The notes below the pieces were generated by a model. The model saw only the letters and a list, made by a program, of their open reading frames with translations. It searched no databases and had not been told where the DNA came from. From Siphonodentalium dalli (lineage: Eukaryota; Mollusca; Scaphopoda; Gadilida; Siphonodentaliidae): DNA of 64,000 bases. Location: positions 134,481,990 through 134,545,989 of the forward strand of contig CP136067.1 of assembly GCA_032622095.1 (NCBI GenBank). Direction: 5' to 3'. The first letter of the stretch is position 1; every line of letters starts with the position of its first letter. A program made the translations under genes and the position numbers. This document shows positions 8,843-20,600 of the stretch, one piece after another.

Positions 8843-9293
8843 AGGTTACAGGACACCAATTATTCTCCATAGGTGACAGTGTTAACGTCCGGGGCTATGC
8901 TCGATTCCTTGTGAATTCAGGAACTTTATAACCTAGTCAATGTTGAAGAATGGCTCTTCGGACCCAATTTGACCCAAAAAATTAATAGGTATGTGTGGGT
9001 TTTCCACCTTTAAATTTACCGCTTTTGATGCTGCCCTAATTTTGCAGAAATATTCATCACCAAATTTTCAAACATACCCCCATTAAATGCCAGGTTAATT
9101 ATTCACCCACTCTGTATCAATATTCATCTAGGTATAATATTTCCATGGTGGCTTTGATTTTTTCTTGTTTTTGCAATAATTTTATCCCAATCATAATCAA
9201 CCATTCAGCTGCCAGATGTGATTTTATGCGGACTTGAGTGTGGGTGACAGCACATCAATGGGGGTAATTTTTTATAATTGGTGTACTATAACC
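8843..9293. mobile_element. MITE-like repeat, right copy of a composite
   Basis: This 451-bp direct copy of 7542-7987 has the same inverted ends. Its inner flank is TATA and its outer flank is TTTA (9294-9297), mirroring the left copy. The two outer TTTA tetranucleotides look like a target duplication of the whole 7542-9293 unit. Confidence 0.75.
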
Positions 9294-9297
9294 TTTA

Positions 9298-10213
9298 GCA
9301 CAGCTTATTTGTACTCCATTTTGTATTTGGCAATGCATATTTGATAGTAAATTGTTGTTTTTGGGAAACTGCTACCTTTTCGATTGTGGACTGTTGTTAA
9401 GACGGTCTGATTTCGGTTCCTTTGATAACCGGACAATTTTAAATTCTGCGAAAAAGGCTTAATCATTGACAGTTTCCACTAAATTCGATCGAGAGCAGAT
9501 ATTCATGCCTATCGATTCATCATTTCATGGCATGATCCAATGGGCGGACTTCATTCAGTGCTGTGTTGTGACTTAGTATCAAAAGACTGGCACATTCACT
9601 GACACAAGAGGATACAGGTACAATTAACACAAGCTTCGATGTCAACCACTAGTGACAATAATAACAACAACGACTCAACGAGCAGCTATTATTAGAATGT
9701 TGAAAATGCAGTTGGCAGTGTTCAGAATCTGATTGTTTCAGAGCACATGCATGCACATTTACAAGAGAGGATATACATGTACATGTACTGTGCGCACCAG
9801 TGTAATTCACAAGGGCTTCAATGTCAACAACAACACCGTAAACAATGAACTGACGCCGCACAGTGATGGGTGATCAGATATCTAAAATTCCAACTTTACA
9901 ATTACACCGACCAATTCATCCCGTGTTCATCAACAGGGATCAGCAACTTCCGGTGTACGTGATGATACTTTGGAAAAAATAAAGAAATTAATTTCGTAGT
10001 TTTCCTCCTCAAAACAGCAAGTAAACAAAAAACAAGAACTTATTATACATACGATGATGTGTCCTGATGCCACTACTACTTATTAGATGTGCACACTCCA
10101 CCTTTAGACCTTATAATTTCACTGCGTGTGTTATTGTTTCCTAATTTCGGTGTACCGGAACTTTGTCTTTGTTTTGGACAATATGTATATATCTCTCAAA
10201 ATCACTGCTTAAG
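9298..10213. other. Intergenic, probably partly LINE 5' region
   Basis: I see no gene here. The final few hundred bases may be the 5' UTR of the LINE whose ORF1 starts at 10214, but the LINE start cannot be fixed. Confidence 0.4.
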
Positions 10214-10990
10214 ATGGCTGTGGACCAACAACATTCCATCGGCGACGTAATAAACCTCATGCGAGAAATGAAAGTTGATATGGACAATAATTTCAAGACA
10301 TTAAAGGATGACGTTGGGTCGATGAGATCTGAAATTTCAACCATAAACATTAAAATTTCTTCAATTCAATCAGATGTCTCTGAGAACAAAAATGATATAG
10401 AGCACCTGAAGAAAAGTGTTGATCTAATTGAAAATGATATCCTGCCTACCACATATCAGCAATTGGAAGAAAAAATTAACAAGTTTACAGTTGATTTTAC
10501 CAAATCAGAAATACATGACCGCAAGTACGACCTACTTCTCTATGGGATTCCTGTTGAGCCTAATACGGGCTCTTATATAGTTGTTGAAACTTTCATGACC
10601 AAAGATCTAAACATGAATGCACAACTGGCAGCTGCAATAACCGAGAGATTGATAAATCGTCATAGACTGCCCTCCCGTAGCCCGAGACGGCAAAGAGATG
10701 GATCAACACCATCACCAGATACCATCATTATAGTCTGTGGTAGGGATAGAGACAAACATGCAATTCTTACAGCTATTCAGGATGACACATGTCCGATCCA
10801 TAAAACCAAGAAGACAGTTCGCACAAACCTCCGTCCGGATCTAAAACGAGAAAGAGGTAAACTGGCCACAAAGGCATTCGAAATCAGGAAATCAAAGAAA
10901 CTAAAAACCAGAATAAGACTTGATGGCACTCTTCTCAAGCTGGAAGTACGTTCCAACAACTCTGAGAAATGGAGAATCTTCAGACAATAG
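10214..10990 (+). CDS. LINE ORF1 protein (RNA-binding, coiled coil)
   Basis: An uninterrupted frame of 258 residues from MAVDQQ; an in-frame Met 51 bases upstream is a less likely start. Residues ~10-100 show coiled-coil spacing (MREMKVDMDNNFKTLKDDV, then repeated I/L/V heptads). An RRM-like region follows (YDLLLYGIPVEP...). The C-terminal part is basic (RTNLRPDLKRERGKLA, then KSKKLKTRIRLDG), like the C-terminal domain of LINE ORF1 proteins. Such proteins coat LINE RNA and act as nucleic-acid chaperones. The partner ORF2 begins 2.1 kb downstream at 13119. The frame is intact although ORF2 is broken. Confidence 0.7.
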   Translation: MAVDQQHSIGDVINLMREMKVDMDNNFKTLKDDVGSMRSEISTINIKISSIQSDVSENKNDIEHLKKSVDLIENDILPTTYQQLEEKINKFTVDFTKSEIHDRKYDLLLYGIPVEPNTGSYIVVETFMTKDLNMNAQLAAAITERLINRHRLPSRSPRRQRDGSTPSPDTIIIVCGRDRDKHAILTAIQDDTCPIHKTKKTVRTNLRPDLKRERGKLATKAFEIRKSKKLKTRIRLDGTLLKLEVRSNNSEKWRIFRQ

Positions 10991-11130
10991 GTGTTCGGTG
11001 AATCTGTTACATCCCAATAATGGATATTTACAGTTATCTGTAATCTCACTGCTTATTATTTTAAGTTTAGAGTTGTACGTTCTGGCAGTGGTAGCTGCAT
11101 GGTAGCTAAATTACATGTACACACATGTAT

Positions 11131-11720
11131 ATTGATTCAAACTTTATGAAAGATATTGTATTTAAGTTATTTGATATAAATCATTGCCATTCCTTGTGTG
11201 ATACTCAATCACAACACCGTACATAATATTACATGTATATGGATTACATACATGTATGGCATTTTGTGCCATTATCAGTCCAAAACATATTTTAACTTAT
11301 GAAACTATGCTCGATATAACTGCCAGATCGGCATTCTATACATTCTAGCAGTAATAGCTATATACATGTATATTGAGTCAAACTTTATGAAAGATATAGT
11401 ATCTAAGTTATTTGCTGAGCATAGCTATTCTTTGTTTGATATTTACTCCTAACACCGTAAACCATATTATATGGAATACATGTACTAGTAAGGCATTGTG
11501 TGCCATTATCATTCCAAAACATAAGTTACATGTTTTAACTTTAATATGACACTACGCCCAATAAAATTGCCATAAGGCTTCCTATAAGATGTCATTTCAT
11601 ATATTACCAGATACAGTATCCATAGTTTAACTTATGAAACTATGCTATATACATTTGACGGATAGGCATATTATAAGAAAGTCATTTCATATATCACCAG
11701 ATACAGTATCCATAATTAAA
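11131..11720. repeat. Imperfect tandem repeat, period ~241 bp
   Basis: 'attgattcaaactttatgaa' at 11131 recurs at 11372, and the following ~170 bp ('cattttgtgccattatcagt' and so on) repeat with it. A shorter duplication, 'gtcatttcatatattaccag', occurs near 11592 and 11682. It lies between LINE ORF1 and ORF2, so it is either part of that LINE's spacer or a later insertion. The rest of 10991-13118 shows no gene. Confidence 0.65.
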
Positions 11721-13118
11721 CAAGTGTAGGATTATCCACTTACTCTGATTTATATTAGTATTGTTCTTGTCATAGAGTTGATGGACGTTTGATTTAATCA
11801 AGCATTTATCGACTTTGTGACAGGAATAATTATATATTAGGCAATACAATCACACAATAGTTATCTGATCATCTGGACAGATGAAATTCCTGTCATTCAA
11901 CTATGATTTACTATTATGATAACCCCTTTCAATGTATTGTTTACAGATTCCTTTCAATGTATTGTCTACAGCTTCCAGACTCAAGTGTCTGTTGTTTATA
12001 TAACCTTTCTGCCAGTATGAGGGCTACAGTACTCTGGGTCCGGTCCTTTGTGGAGCCTTCCCCTTTTATACCATTCGGGGTTTGTGCGATGGGTGGGTGA
12101 GGTTTGGCCGTGAATTGGTGTGGGGGGCACCCGTGTCCTCTGTGGGTGGTGCGAGTGGCATGGTGGTTGCGATGGGGTGAGTTTGTGACTTCAGTCTTGA
12201 ATTCATTTTCATTGTGATTACCATGTTGTTTGCATCGGTCGTGGAGTGCATGTGTGTGTTTCGCGCTGGTTCGTGGCTGGGGCTTATTCAGTCATTTCAT
12301 TTGTTCCTGTTGGGTGTGGGTGGATGGTCCCATGAATGGCCGGACTTGGTGTGCAGTGCCCTTTTAAGGCAGAGCAGCCTTAAATTACCATATATTCGCT
12401 GGTACATGTGGTAACTAGTTGGGATAATTTTTCACATATAATCAATTTAAGCTCAAATTAATGAATGAGTTACACTGATTTACTATTATAATATTGGTAA
12501 TCCCATTTAATATTTTGAAAATCTCCATACCCAAGTTCTACTATTTATATAACCTAATTGCATGTTAAGGCAGCCGCAGCTCAACCTCAAATTATCAGTA
12601 ACTGGTGCATGTTGCCTATATACACATGCATATAACATTTTATAGTATACTATGTGGACCACCGAATGCAAGGTACAAGTTCTGGTGGCATGATAACCAT
12701 AACCAACTTGTCATCTGCAAATTTAGCATGTCAACATTTTTAACATTTTTATCCAGATAAATAGAGTTATCACACTTTGATCTATTCCTTGATGCAATAG
12801 TGATTCATCAATTAACATAGAGTTATCTCGAGTGGAACACATCAGGCATATATTGGTACTCCAATTGCGTTGAGACGTGGAAAATTAGTGCACCAATATC
12901 TTGATTGGGGAGTTAAACGGGGAATTATTATTATGTTGTCATCGAGAGCTGCCGCTCTCATTTTTTTTATATATATGTATTCTGCCATGTTGTTTATGAC
13001 TACACTGCTAATTCTATTAATCTGCTTATCTTGCTTCCATTTGGTATAAGTTTGCTACTTTTATTCTCAACATATACACAAACTATTTCACCGGCCTTCC
13101 GTTTTCGAATATATCCTA

Positions 13119-14815
13119 ATGGGTGATTCTTTAAACAGATCCGAGGAAGACATGGACGTTGATGACAATGATACTTATGAAAATCAAAATTCTATAAATG
13201 ATAATAATTGTAAATATTAATCTCCAAGTGAATTCAATGATGTATTTAACCACGACATTTTTAGTTTGAGCTTGTTCCACCTAAACTGTCAGAGTTTGGC
13301 AGCCCACTGGGATTCTTTTTCTAATCTTATATATAATTTACAAACCAAATTAAACTCATTTGATATCATTGGTCTGAGCGAGATCTTTAGGCACCCCGAA
13401 CAATCAACTTATGCGCTACCAGGATATAAATTAATCACAAAGGTTAGACCAGAACATGCTGATTGTCACGGCTATATCAAAGATAACATACCTTTCGATA
13501 TTAGAGAAGATCTTACTATTTTTTCCCCACATGTTTTTGAATCGATATTTATCGAGGTTCACCCGCCTCATAAAAAGTCTTACATAGTAGGTGTAATGTA
13601 TAGACCAAATACTCCTCCAAGAGCTAATCTGAGCACATTTATTAAGAAAATTGATGAACTGACACGGAAAATCAACAAAGAATGGAAACTAGCCTATATA
13701 TTAGGCGATTTAAATATTGACCTTTTAAAGTACCATATGCATACTAAAACTGAAACATTTCTTGATAACATGTCCACCCAAGGTTCCCTGCCTGCTATTA
13801 CAATCGCAACTAGGATAACTGACTTCTCGGCTACGTTGATCGATCATATCCTTGTGAATAGCATGACAACATTTTTATCGGGAGTAATTGTCACCGATGT
13901 GAGTGATCATTTTGGTGTCTTCTATTGTGAATATAGATATCAAAAGTGTAAATCTAAAACCGGATCAGATCTCATAATACGGCGAAATTTTAACGAAAAT
14001 AACACCGAGCGATTCAAATATTTACTCTCATCCTGCAGTTTTTCATCAGTAACCGAATCTACCTGCCCAGATGATGCTTACAACAAATGAGAATATTTTT
14101 AAATCTGCATTTGAAAAATCATTTCCGCCGCGACGCGAGAAAGTTAGAAGTAAATTCATTAAAATAAATCCGTGGATAACCAAAGGACTTGTAACATCCT
14201 CTATCAATAAACATAAATTACTGCATACAAAAATTAAACATCCATCCCCACAAAACAAGGAAAAATACAAAACATTTAGCAAAATCTATAATAAAGCTAT
14301 TCGAACTAGTAAAAAACTGTACTATGACCAAGCTTTTACAGAAAGCAAAAATTATTTGAAACGGACATGGGGAAATCACGAATACTGCAATTTTCAGGAG
14401 AAAAATATAAGATGGCATGCCTCCAGTAATTTTAATTGCCGGAATTGAATGTAGGGACCCAGACAAAATTGCAAATAAGCTGAACACCTACATTACAGAC
14501 GTGCCATCAATAACTCTCAACAAACTAACTAATATAAAAGCAAGACAGAAATTCAATGAATACCTTACAAATCCAGTCTCAAGTAGTATGTTCTTATTCC
14601 CCACAAATCCAATTGAACTTATTGCAATATCTCATGGATTCAAAAATAAAACTAGTTTGGATCACGAAGGGTATTCTTTGAAATTACTTAAAATAATATG
14701 CCCTCTTATATCTGAACCAATGTCACATATTATAAATTTGTCATTTAGTAAAGGTCAAGTGCCCGACTTGATGAAAATTGCAAGAATATTTCCTATTCAT
14801 AAATCAGGAGACAAT
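13119..14815 (+). pseudogene. CR1/L2-like LINE ORF2 remnant (endonuclease + start of RT)
   Basis: From an ATG at 13119 the frame reads MGDSLNRSEED, meets a stop at 13218-13220, then continues as an apurinic-type endonuclease: LFHLNCQSL, LGDLNIDLL and SDHFGVF are visible in order up to 14090. A frameshift near 14080 leads to the linker typical of CR1/L2 elements (NPWITKGLVTS, then KKLYYDQAF). A second frameshift near 14430 leads to the first RT block (SFSKGQVPDLMKIARIFPIH). The catalytic RT core and 3' end are absent: the LINE breaks off at the repeat starting at 14815. A dead copy, clade assigned from motifs only. Confidence 0.75.
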
Positions 14816-14903
14816 TGGACTGTATGCACACCTCGATATGCCCTACTGCCCACGGGCATCAGAACTTGTGTCCGCGCTTTCCCTGAGGAGTTACCGCCCA
14901 TAG
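14815..14903. repeat. 88-bp dispersed repeat, copy 1
   Basis: 'cacctcgatatgccctactg' to 'gagttaccgcccata' is about 90% identical to 16460-16548. It begins exactly where LINE homology ends and contains a small stem TGCCC...GGGCA. It appears to mark an insertion or rearrangement junction. Confidence 0.7.
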
Positions 14904-15059
14904 TTGGCAAACCTCTATTTGATTGTACTCTGTTTTCCTCTTGTATCATTCCAGATAACTGCATGTGGTTTTCATAGTCGTGTTGACCGTTGTCAGTTTA
15001 GTCAGAGAAGGAAAATTTGACAGGGTCGGACATATATTTTGACACTGGGGTGGGGGGCA

Positions 15060-15860
15060 ATCTTTTTGAAAAATACCATTTTGATTGACATTCATATATT
15101 TAAGTTTATGTATTTCCCGAACGAAAACAAACTCATACCGGAAAGGATTTTTGAAATCCGAGAAGAAATGCAAGAGTTACGGGCCCTCAAAGTTAGCAAT
15201 TTGGGCCCTTGTGCTTGTGTACACATCTCCTCCGAAGATGTCGAACTTTGGATATCATCTGATATCCCAGTGCGTGCAGTCTGGAGAGAGCACGCGGTGG
15301 GCCAAATTTTGCCAGTGTCGGTTCAGTGTTGTGGGTCAGGGGAGGGGCGGTCCTTGGTACCAATTTTTTATTCTTCTCCGATTCAGATGAAACTTGGAAT
15401 ATAACATCTACACCGTCAGCCGATCTAGAAACTGAAAACAATTCGAAAATGTATTGAAAAATGACAGAGTTGCGGGCCTTCAAACTATACAAATTTGGGC
15501 CCATGTGCTTGTGTACACATCTCCTCCGAAGATGTCGAACTTAGCATGTTATCTGATATCCCAGTGCGTGCAGTCTGAAGAGAGCACGCAGTGTGCCAAA
15601 TTTTGCCAGTGTCGGTTCAGTGTTGTGATTCAGGGGAGGGTGGTCCGAGGTACCGAATTTTATTTCGTCTCCGAATTATTTGAAATTATTTGAATCTGGA
15701 CCCGTATTCTTTCCAATAACCAAAATGTTATCCGTCCCCGAATCAGACAAAATTAAAAAAAAAACAATCTATGCGAGGAGCTGATCACAATACTGAAAAC
15801 AATTTTAAAATCCATTGGAAAATAACGAAGTTACGGGCCTTCAAATTTTGCAATTTGTGC
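15060..15860. repeat. Tandem repeat, period ~293 bp
   Basis: 'gtgcttgtgtacacatctcc' starts at 15211 and again at 15504, and the surrounding ~200 bp ('cagtgcgtgcagtctg', 'ttttgccagtgtcggttcag') repeat as well. A third partial unit starts near 15822 ('aagttacgggccttcaaatt'). No convincing gene: the open frames follow the repeat and are not conserved between units. Confidence 0.75.
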
Positions 15861-16026
15861 CGGGTTGACAATTTCCTAACCCCGTCACATAATTTCGAGG
15901 CAGGGGTGGGGTCAATCACAAACACTTCAGATAAAAATACACATGCCAGGACAACATATAATCACAATACTTAACATTTTTAGTTCCTAAACTGCGATTC
16001 TTTCAGCTCAAGATTTGAGCTATTAT

Positions 16027-16057
16027 TATACTTCCATGGTGTAACCAAGGAAGTATA
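16027..16057. repeat. Short hairpin TATACTTCC...GGAAGTATA
   Basis: 'tatacttccatggtgtaacc' followed by 'aaggaagtata' folds into a stem of TATACTTCC with GGAAGTATA and an inner TGG/CCA. It is probably the end of a dispersed repeat. Confidence 0.5.
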
Positions 16058-16459
16058 TAGTTTTTCTATTGCGGTCGTTTTCTGTTTAATTGGAAATGCT
16101 CAGAAACTAATGGGAGGAGGACCGCGAAATATCTAGTGAATGTAGGCATCTAAAGGATACTCAAAATGAAGGTACAGCGATTTCGGCACAACTTTTCATG
16201 GCAAAGTGAAATTAAAAAATATATATATTTTTCACTATTATTATTATTATTAAAATACTCGACACTTTTACAATCACTATATTTCTGAAACTATGAGCAG
16301 TAGAAAACTAAAAGTTGGTAAGTATGTTGGGGCAGATGAGTTGTGTGCCTTAGTCGCATAACGAATATTGTCCTCGCTTTCCTCGCAGAGTTATCTCCCT
16401 TTATCTGAAAAACTGTCATTTTACTATCTCGAAAATTATGAGGAGCAGGGCATCAAAAT

Positions 16460-16548
16460 TTGGACCATATGGACACCTCGATATGCCCTACTGACCACGG
16501 GCATCAAAACTTGTGTCCGCGCTTTCACTGAAGAGTTACCGCCCATAA
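16460..16548. repeat. 88-bp dispersed repeat, copy 2
   Basis: Second copy of the sequence at 14815-14903, in the same orientation, about 1.6 kb downstream. A T-tract and AT-rich unique sequence follow. Confidence 0.7.
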
Positions 16549-16737
16549 ATAGGGACACACTATACACCAGGATGAATAACCCAATTTTTTTTTTTTTTTC
16601 AGCGCTATTATTTTTTTATCGCATACTCCGAATGGGAAGAATGATCTGGACCCGAATATTCCACTTAAAAGTGTTTACTCCCATAAATTTCCGCTATACG
16701 GTGAACGGAAAAAATAAACTTAATTTTCCCGCCAAAT

Positions 16738-17690
16738 CCAAGCGGGCTAATGAAAGAGCAAGGTAATGCCGTAGCAGATATGTGGGCATACCTTAGGTAT
16801 TCCCCCAAGTTTGACCTATATACTCTAATAACAACCTGCCCAACGGAGATTGGGAGTCGAGGTGGGTTGAGACTTTTGCAAAATCCACCGAAAATGGCAA
16901 AGGGTCAAAATTCGAACATCGATATACAATTGTTTTGACTGGTGCATCTTATGGGTAGTGTTCACGCGCATCTAGAGTGCGATTTTCTAATTTTTAGAGG
17001 GAACGGTTTACTCGTGACAACGCTATATAACATAAATACGTATATTTAAGTAGTCTATCACTAACATATTTTTAGCCCCATATCCAAACGGGCTAATGCA
17101 GGAGCGAGTTTAGTGCAGAAGCACGTACGTCGGTATACTGAGAGTACGCCTCCCAAATTTGACCACTCTACTATAAAAGCAACCTCCTCAACGGAGAGTT
17201 TGTATCGGTGGGTGCAGATTTGGCAAATCAACAAATCAAAATGGGGGAAATTACTCAAAAAATCAGATATTGAGATAAGACCTTTTCGACGAGTGGATGT
17301 GGTTAGTAGTATCCACTCGCAGGAATAATACGATTTTCAAAGTTTTTAGAGTGGACGGCTTAACCCTGGTAGCGTGTAATGTTGTTAACAAGTGATATAT
17401 ATTACTCAAATTCAAACCCACTTTTCCTGACGCAAATTCAAACGGCCTTATCAAGGAGCAAGGCTAATGCATGACTATGATCACCGATATTATGGGTATG
17501 CCCGCTCTACTATAAACGTAACCTGTCCAATGGAGAGCGCCCGTACGCCCCGGGAAGGGTCGAGACTTTTGTCAAATTCCACCGAAACTCGTAAAAGTGA
17601 AAAAATGGAAAATCGCGAATCCAGTGTTTTATAGTTTGAACACTGCATGTGCTTGGTAGTATATACGGACGGGTAAGCACTCAACTAGCA
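16738..17690. repeat. Three diverged tandem units, period ~350 bp
   Basis: Units start near 16738, 17087 and 17436 at a 'caaacgggctaatg'-like sequence. Further landmarks recur in each: 'gcccaacggagattggg', 'tcaacggagagtttg' and 'tccaatggagagcgc'; and 'attttctaatttttagag' with 'attttcaaagtttttagagt'. Divergence between units is high, so the array is old. Confidence 0.65.
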
Positions 17691-20600
17691 TTGTCGATTG
17701 TGATATCTCTCGATTACAGTTAACTCTACTACAAAGACGTTAATGACTATAGTGTAGCGATGACGCACTGAAATACTAATCAATTAATTAACTAAGCGGT
17801 CTTTCCTCCGCCATTAAAACTAAAAGATTCTGAATCCGAAACTGAAAGAACTATCCAATAAATGTGAAACAACAGAGTTATGGTATACATATCAGTAGGA
17901 GATGATACTCGTCTCCTATCCCGTTATCGCACTGTTCACAGTTTTTAAAAGGTAGACTGTTTCGTCACCGCCCTTTTTCGGCCATGCCAATAACAATAAA
18001 CAATGGTTTATTCTGGCTGTATAGGTGAAGTAATTATAACCAATGCAATTATCTATAGTTGCTTCTCTATCCAGCTATATGATTATGGTTTGATATGAAC
18101 GAGTTCAGATTTTAGAGGCATGCACTATCACGCCACGATATGTTCAAGACAAATTTCGGGTAACTGTCTATTTCTAAAAAAAACAATAATAATGGAGATG
18201 AGGCACGGTTAAGCCGCATTAATTTTAAAGAATGGATAATGGAAGCAACTTTAATTCCCCAATTTATATTTATTGATTTAAATAATGATTCTGAACGAAA
18301 AAATAGTACAGGCGCTAATAAGGATTAGCATTAACGTAGACCATGCATAGGCACAATAGAGCTGCAATAGTCGTTATAAAATGACTATGAAATGATGCAA
18401 ATATATATATATCAAGTATATTTATTTACAATGTAGTATAACATGCTTTCTACTTAGGGTGGATACACACACACATGAGTGTATTCACCCTTATAGTGCT
18501 GACCACACAGTTTTTCCAACTGTGTCTGCTAGTTGAGCCGAGCAATGAATTATTGATTCGACTCAACAACGGTGTGTAACATCCATTTATCTGCAGTCTT
18601 GCAATGGCTGACAATCGTACAACAGTCAAAGTTCAAATTATGACACATGTCTGAAATTTATTTTCATTATATGATTTTGGAGATAACCATGAAGCATATC
18701 ATCAGAGGAACATAACCATGTGTAATTTACATTTCCATTTGACAAGTTATTGGAGAAATGGAAGCAATAAATTTTTAAAACATTATAACAGCTCCGGGGC
18801 AACATCTTCATGATCACAATGTTCTCAACTTATAAGACCACTGTGCAGTCTCAGACTATATTTTCGCGGCCTGTTTTACCGAAAATTATGCCATAATTAT
18901 ATATTCCGCGTATGCCCTTCTGGTCTATATATACAAGCACGACAGCATAATAATGAGCATTTGTATGTAACATTCTGCTTGGCGAATCAGACAATCGTGT
19001 GATAATGGTGCGTACGGAATACACATTTTTGACGATAATTGTCGCCTTTTTCCATATATTTTGAATCATATTATAAAAACAAATTATTCTTAACATTGAT
19101 ATCACACAACATTTTTGGTCGCATCTGATGTCGCGGAACGTGGAGTATTATTTTGAGGCGAATTTACGTTTCTTGTCGTTAGTAATATGCTAAAAGGCTT
19201 TGTGGCCCTTTGAGACTGTCATTAAGAATATGCATCCCAAATTAATAGATCTAGTTAGAATTTCCAATTAGCGGGAACTCATGGGTTCACGACATAGCAG
19301 GAAAATATTAGCATATATACCATTATATATGACAACCTGTACCAACCTGTGCAATTTATCCGACAGTATAGTTTGATAATTTGTATAACATACGTAGGGG
19401 TATATATATATATACGCCAATAGTTCCCATTCGTATGGTTTTATTTATGCTATATACACGAAGTGCATGGTGATCAGTTGAACAATATCAGAATTAGGTG
19501 GACCGATGCATGGGGGTTCTCGGCCATTTGGCGATGTTAACGCATGGGGCTACGATCCCCCCAATTGGGGGGGGGGGGCTATAGCTTCCGGTCTGACCAT
19601 TGCTTTTCTCCACGAGGGGGGTTCACCCTGCGTTAGAGTAGTTGTATCTGTTATCTTATGGGCACATATGACCATTTTGGTCCGTACCACACAGTATAAC
19701 TATAATATCGGTATTGAAGGGGTTAATGAAACCAGTAAATTTTCAGAGAATACACCCTGTTAGCGTCTCGCAACCGCACGAAATTAAAAACAAATAATTC
19801 CCGGCCACTGACACCGGGACGAGGAACTGCTTGGCCAGTCTCAGACAGACTTGGACAAACGCGCGTCACTATATATAGCTCTAACCAATATGTGCATTCA
19901 AGGGGCTAATAAAACCTGCCGTGAATGACACATAAATTCGATTCGCACAGGACACACTTGGTCAACTTCAAGCAACTATAAGATATTAAACATTCCTAGC
20001 TGTATACAGGTCCGTGGGCGCCTCGGCAGTTAATTCAATTCAAGGTATTAGATACTCTCATAGTATAACAATACATATTGCGAAGAAATGTGTCAGTGCA
20101 TGCAATTCACAATGATATGTATGAATATATTGTGGATTAAATGGGGTATATGTGTATTCATAAGAAAGGTTGGCGTAATTTGGCAGCCATGTGCATATAT
20201 TTCGTCAGGGGATGGGGTGGGGGGGGGGGGTAACACCTTGTTAAGCCTCAGGAGTAGTTTATCTCACGCTGGAACTTTTTGGTGTGGAATTCGTCACCTA
20301 ACGCTTACATGCATGAGGTGCATCTCCTATTGGAATACGTGGTATTAATCCACGAACCAGTTTCCACTGGCAATTTGTTGTTTCTAGTTTCTAATTTAAG
20401 GAGGGTCAATAAGGCGCTGTTGTCATCTAAGGATATATACTTCGGTCTACGGAAGTTCGGTTTTATACATCTATAAAACGCAAATTTGTTTGATGTATCC
20501 AAAGACGAATATCATTCGGTTATGTGTGCGTCCATGAGTTTCTGTTTTACAGCACAAGAACACAAAATATATATATGCAGCAGTCGTGGCTATACTAATT

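Noticed and set aside
7542-9293. LTR retrotransposon reading of the direct repeats
   Set aside because: Repeats lack TG...CA ends, no primer-binding or polypurine tract is apparent, and each repeat has its own inverted ends. A small terminal-repeat element cannot be fully excluded.
12066-12414. GC-richer stretch with frames on both strands, possible exon
   Set aside because: Frames overlap on opposite strands, splice sites and domains are not convincing, and the composition shift is local.
15193-15504. Frames of ~100 codons on both strands in the 293-bp tandem repeat
   Set aside because: The reading frame is not kept between units and both strands are open equally; repeat artefact.
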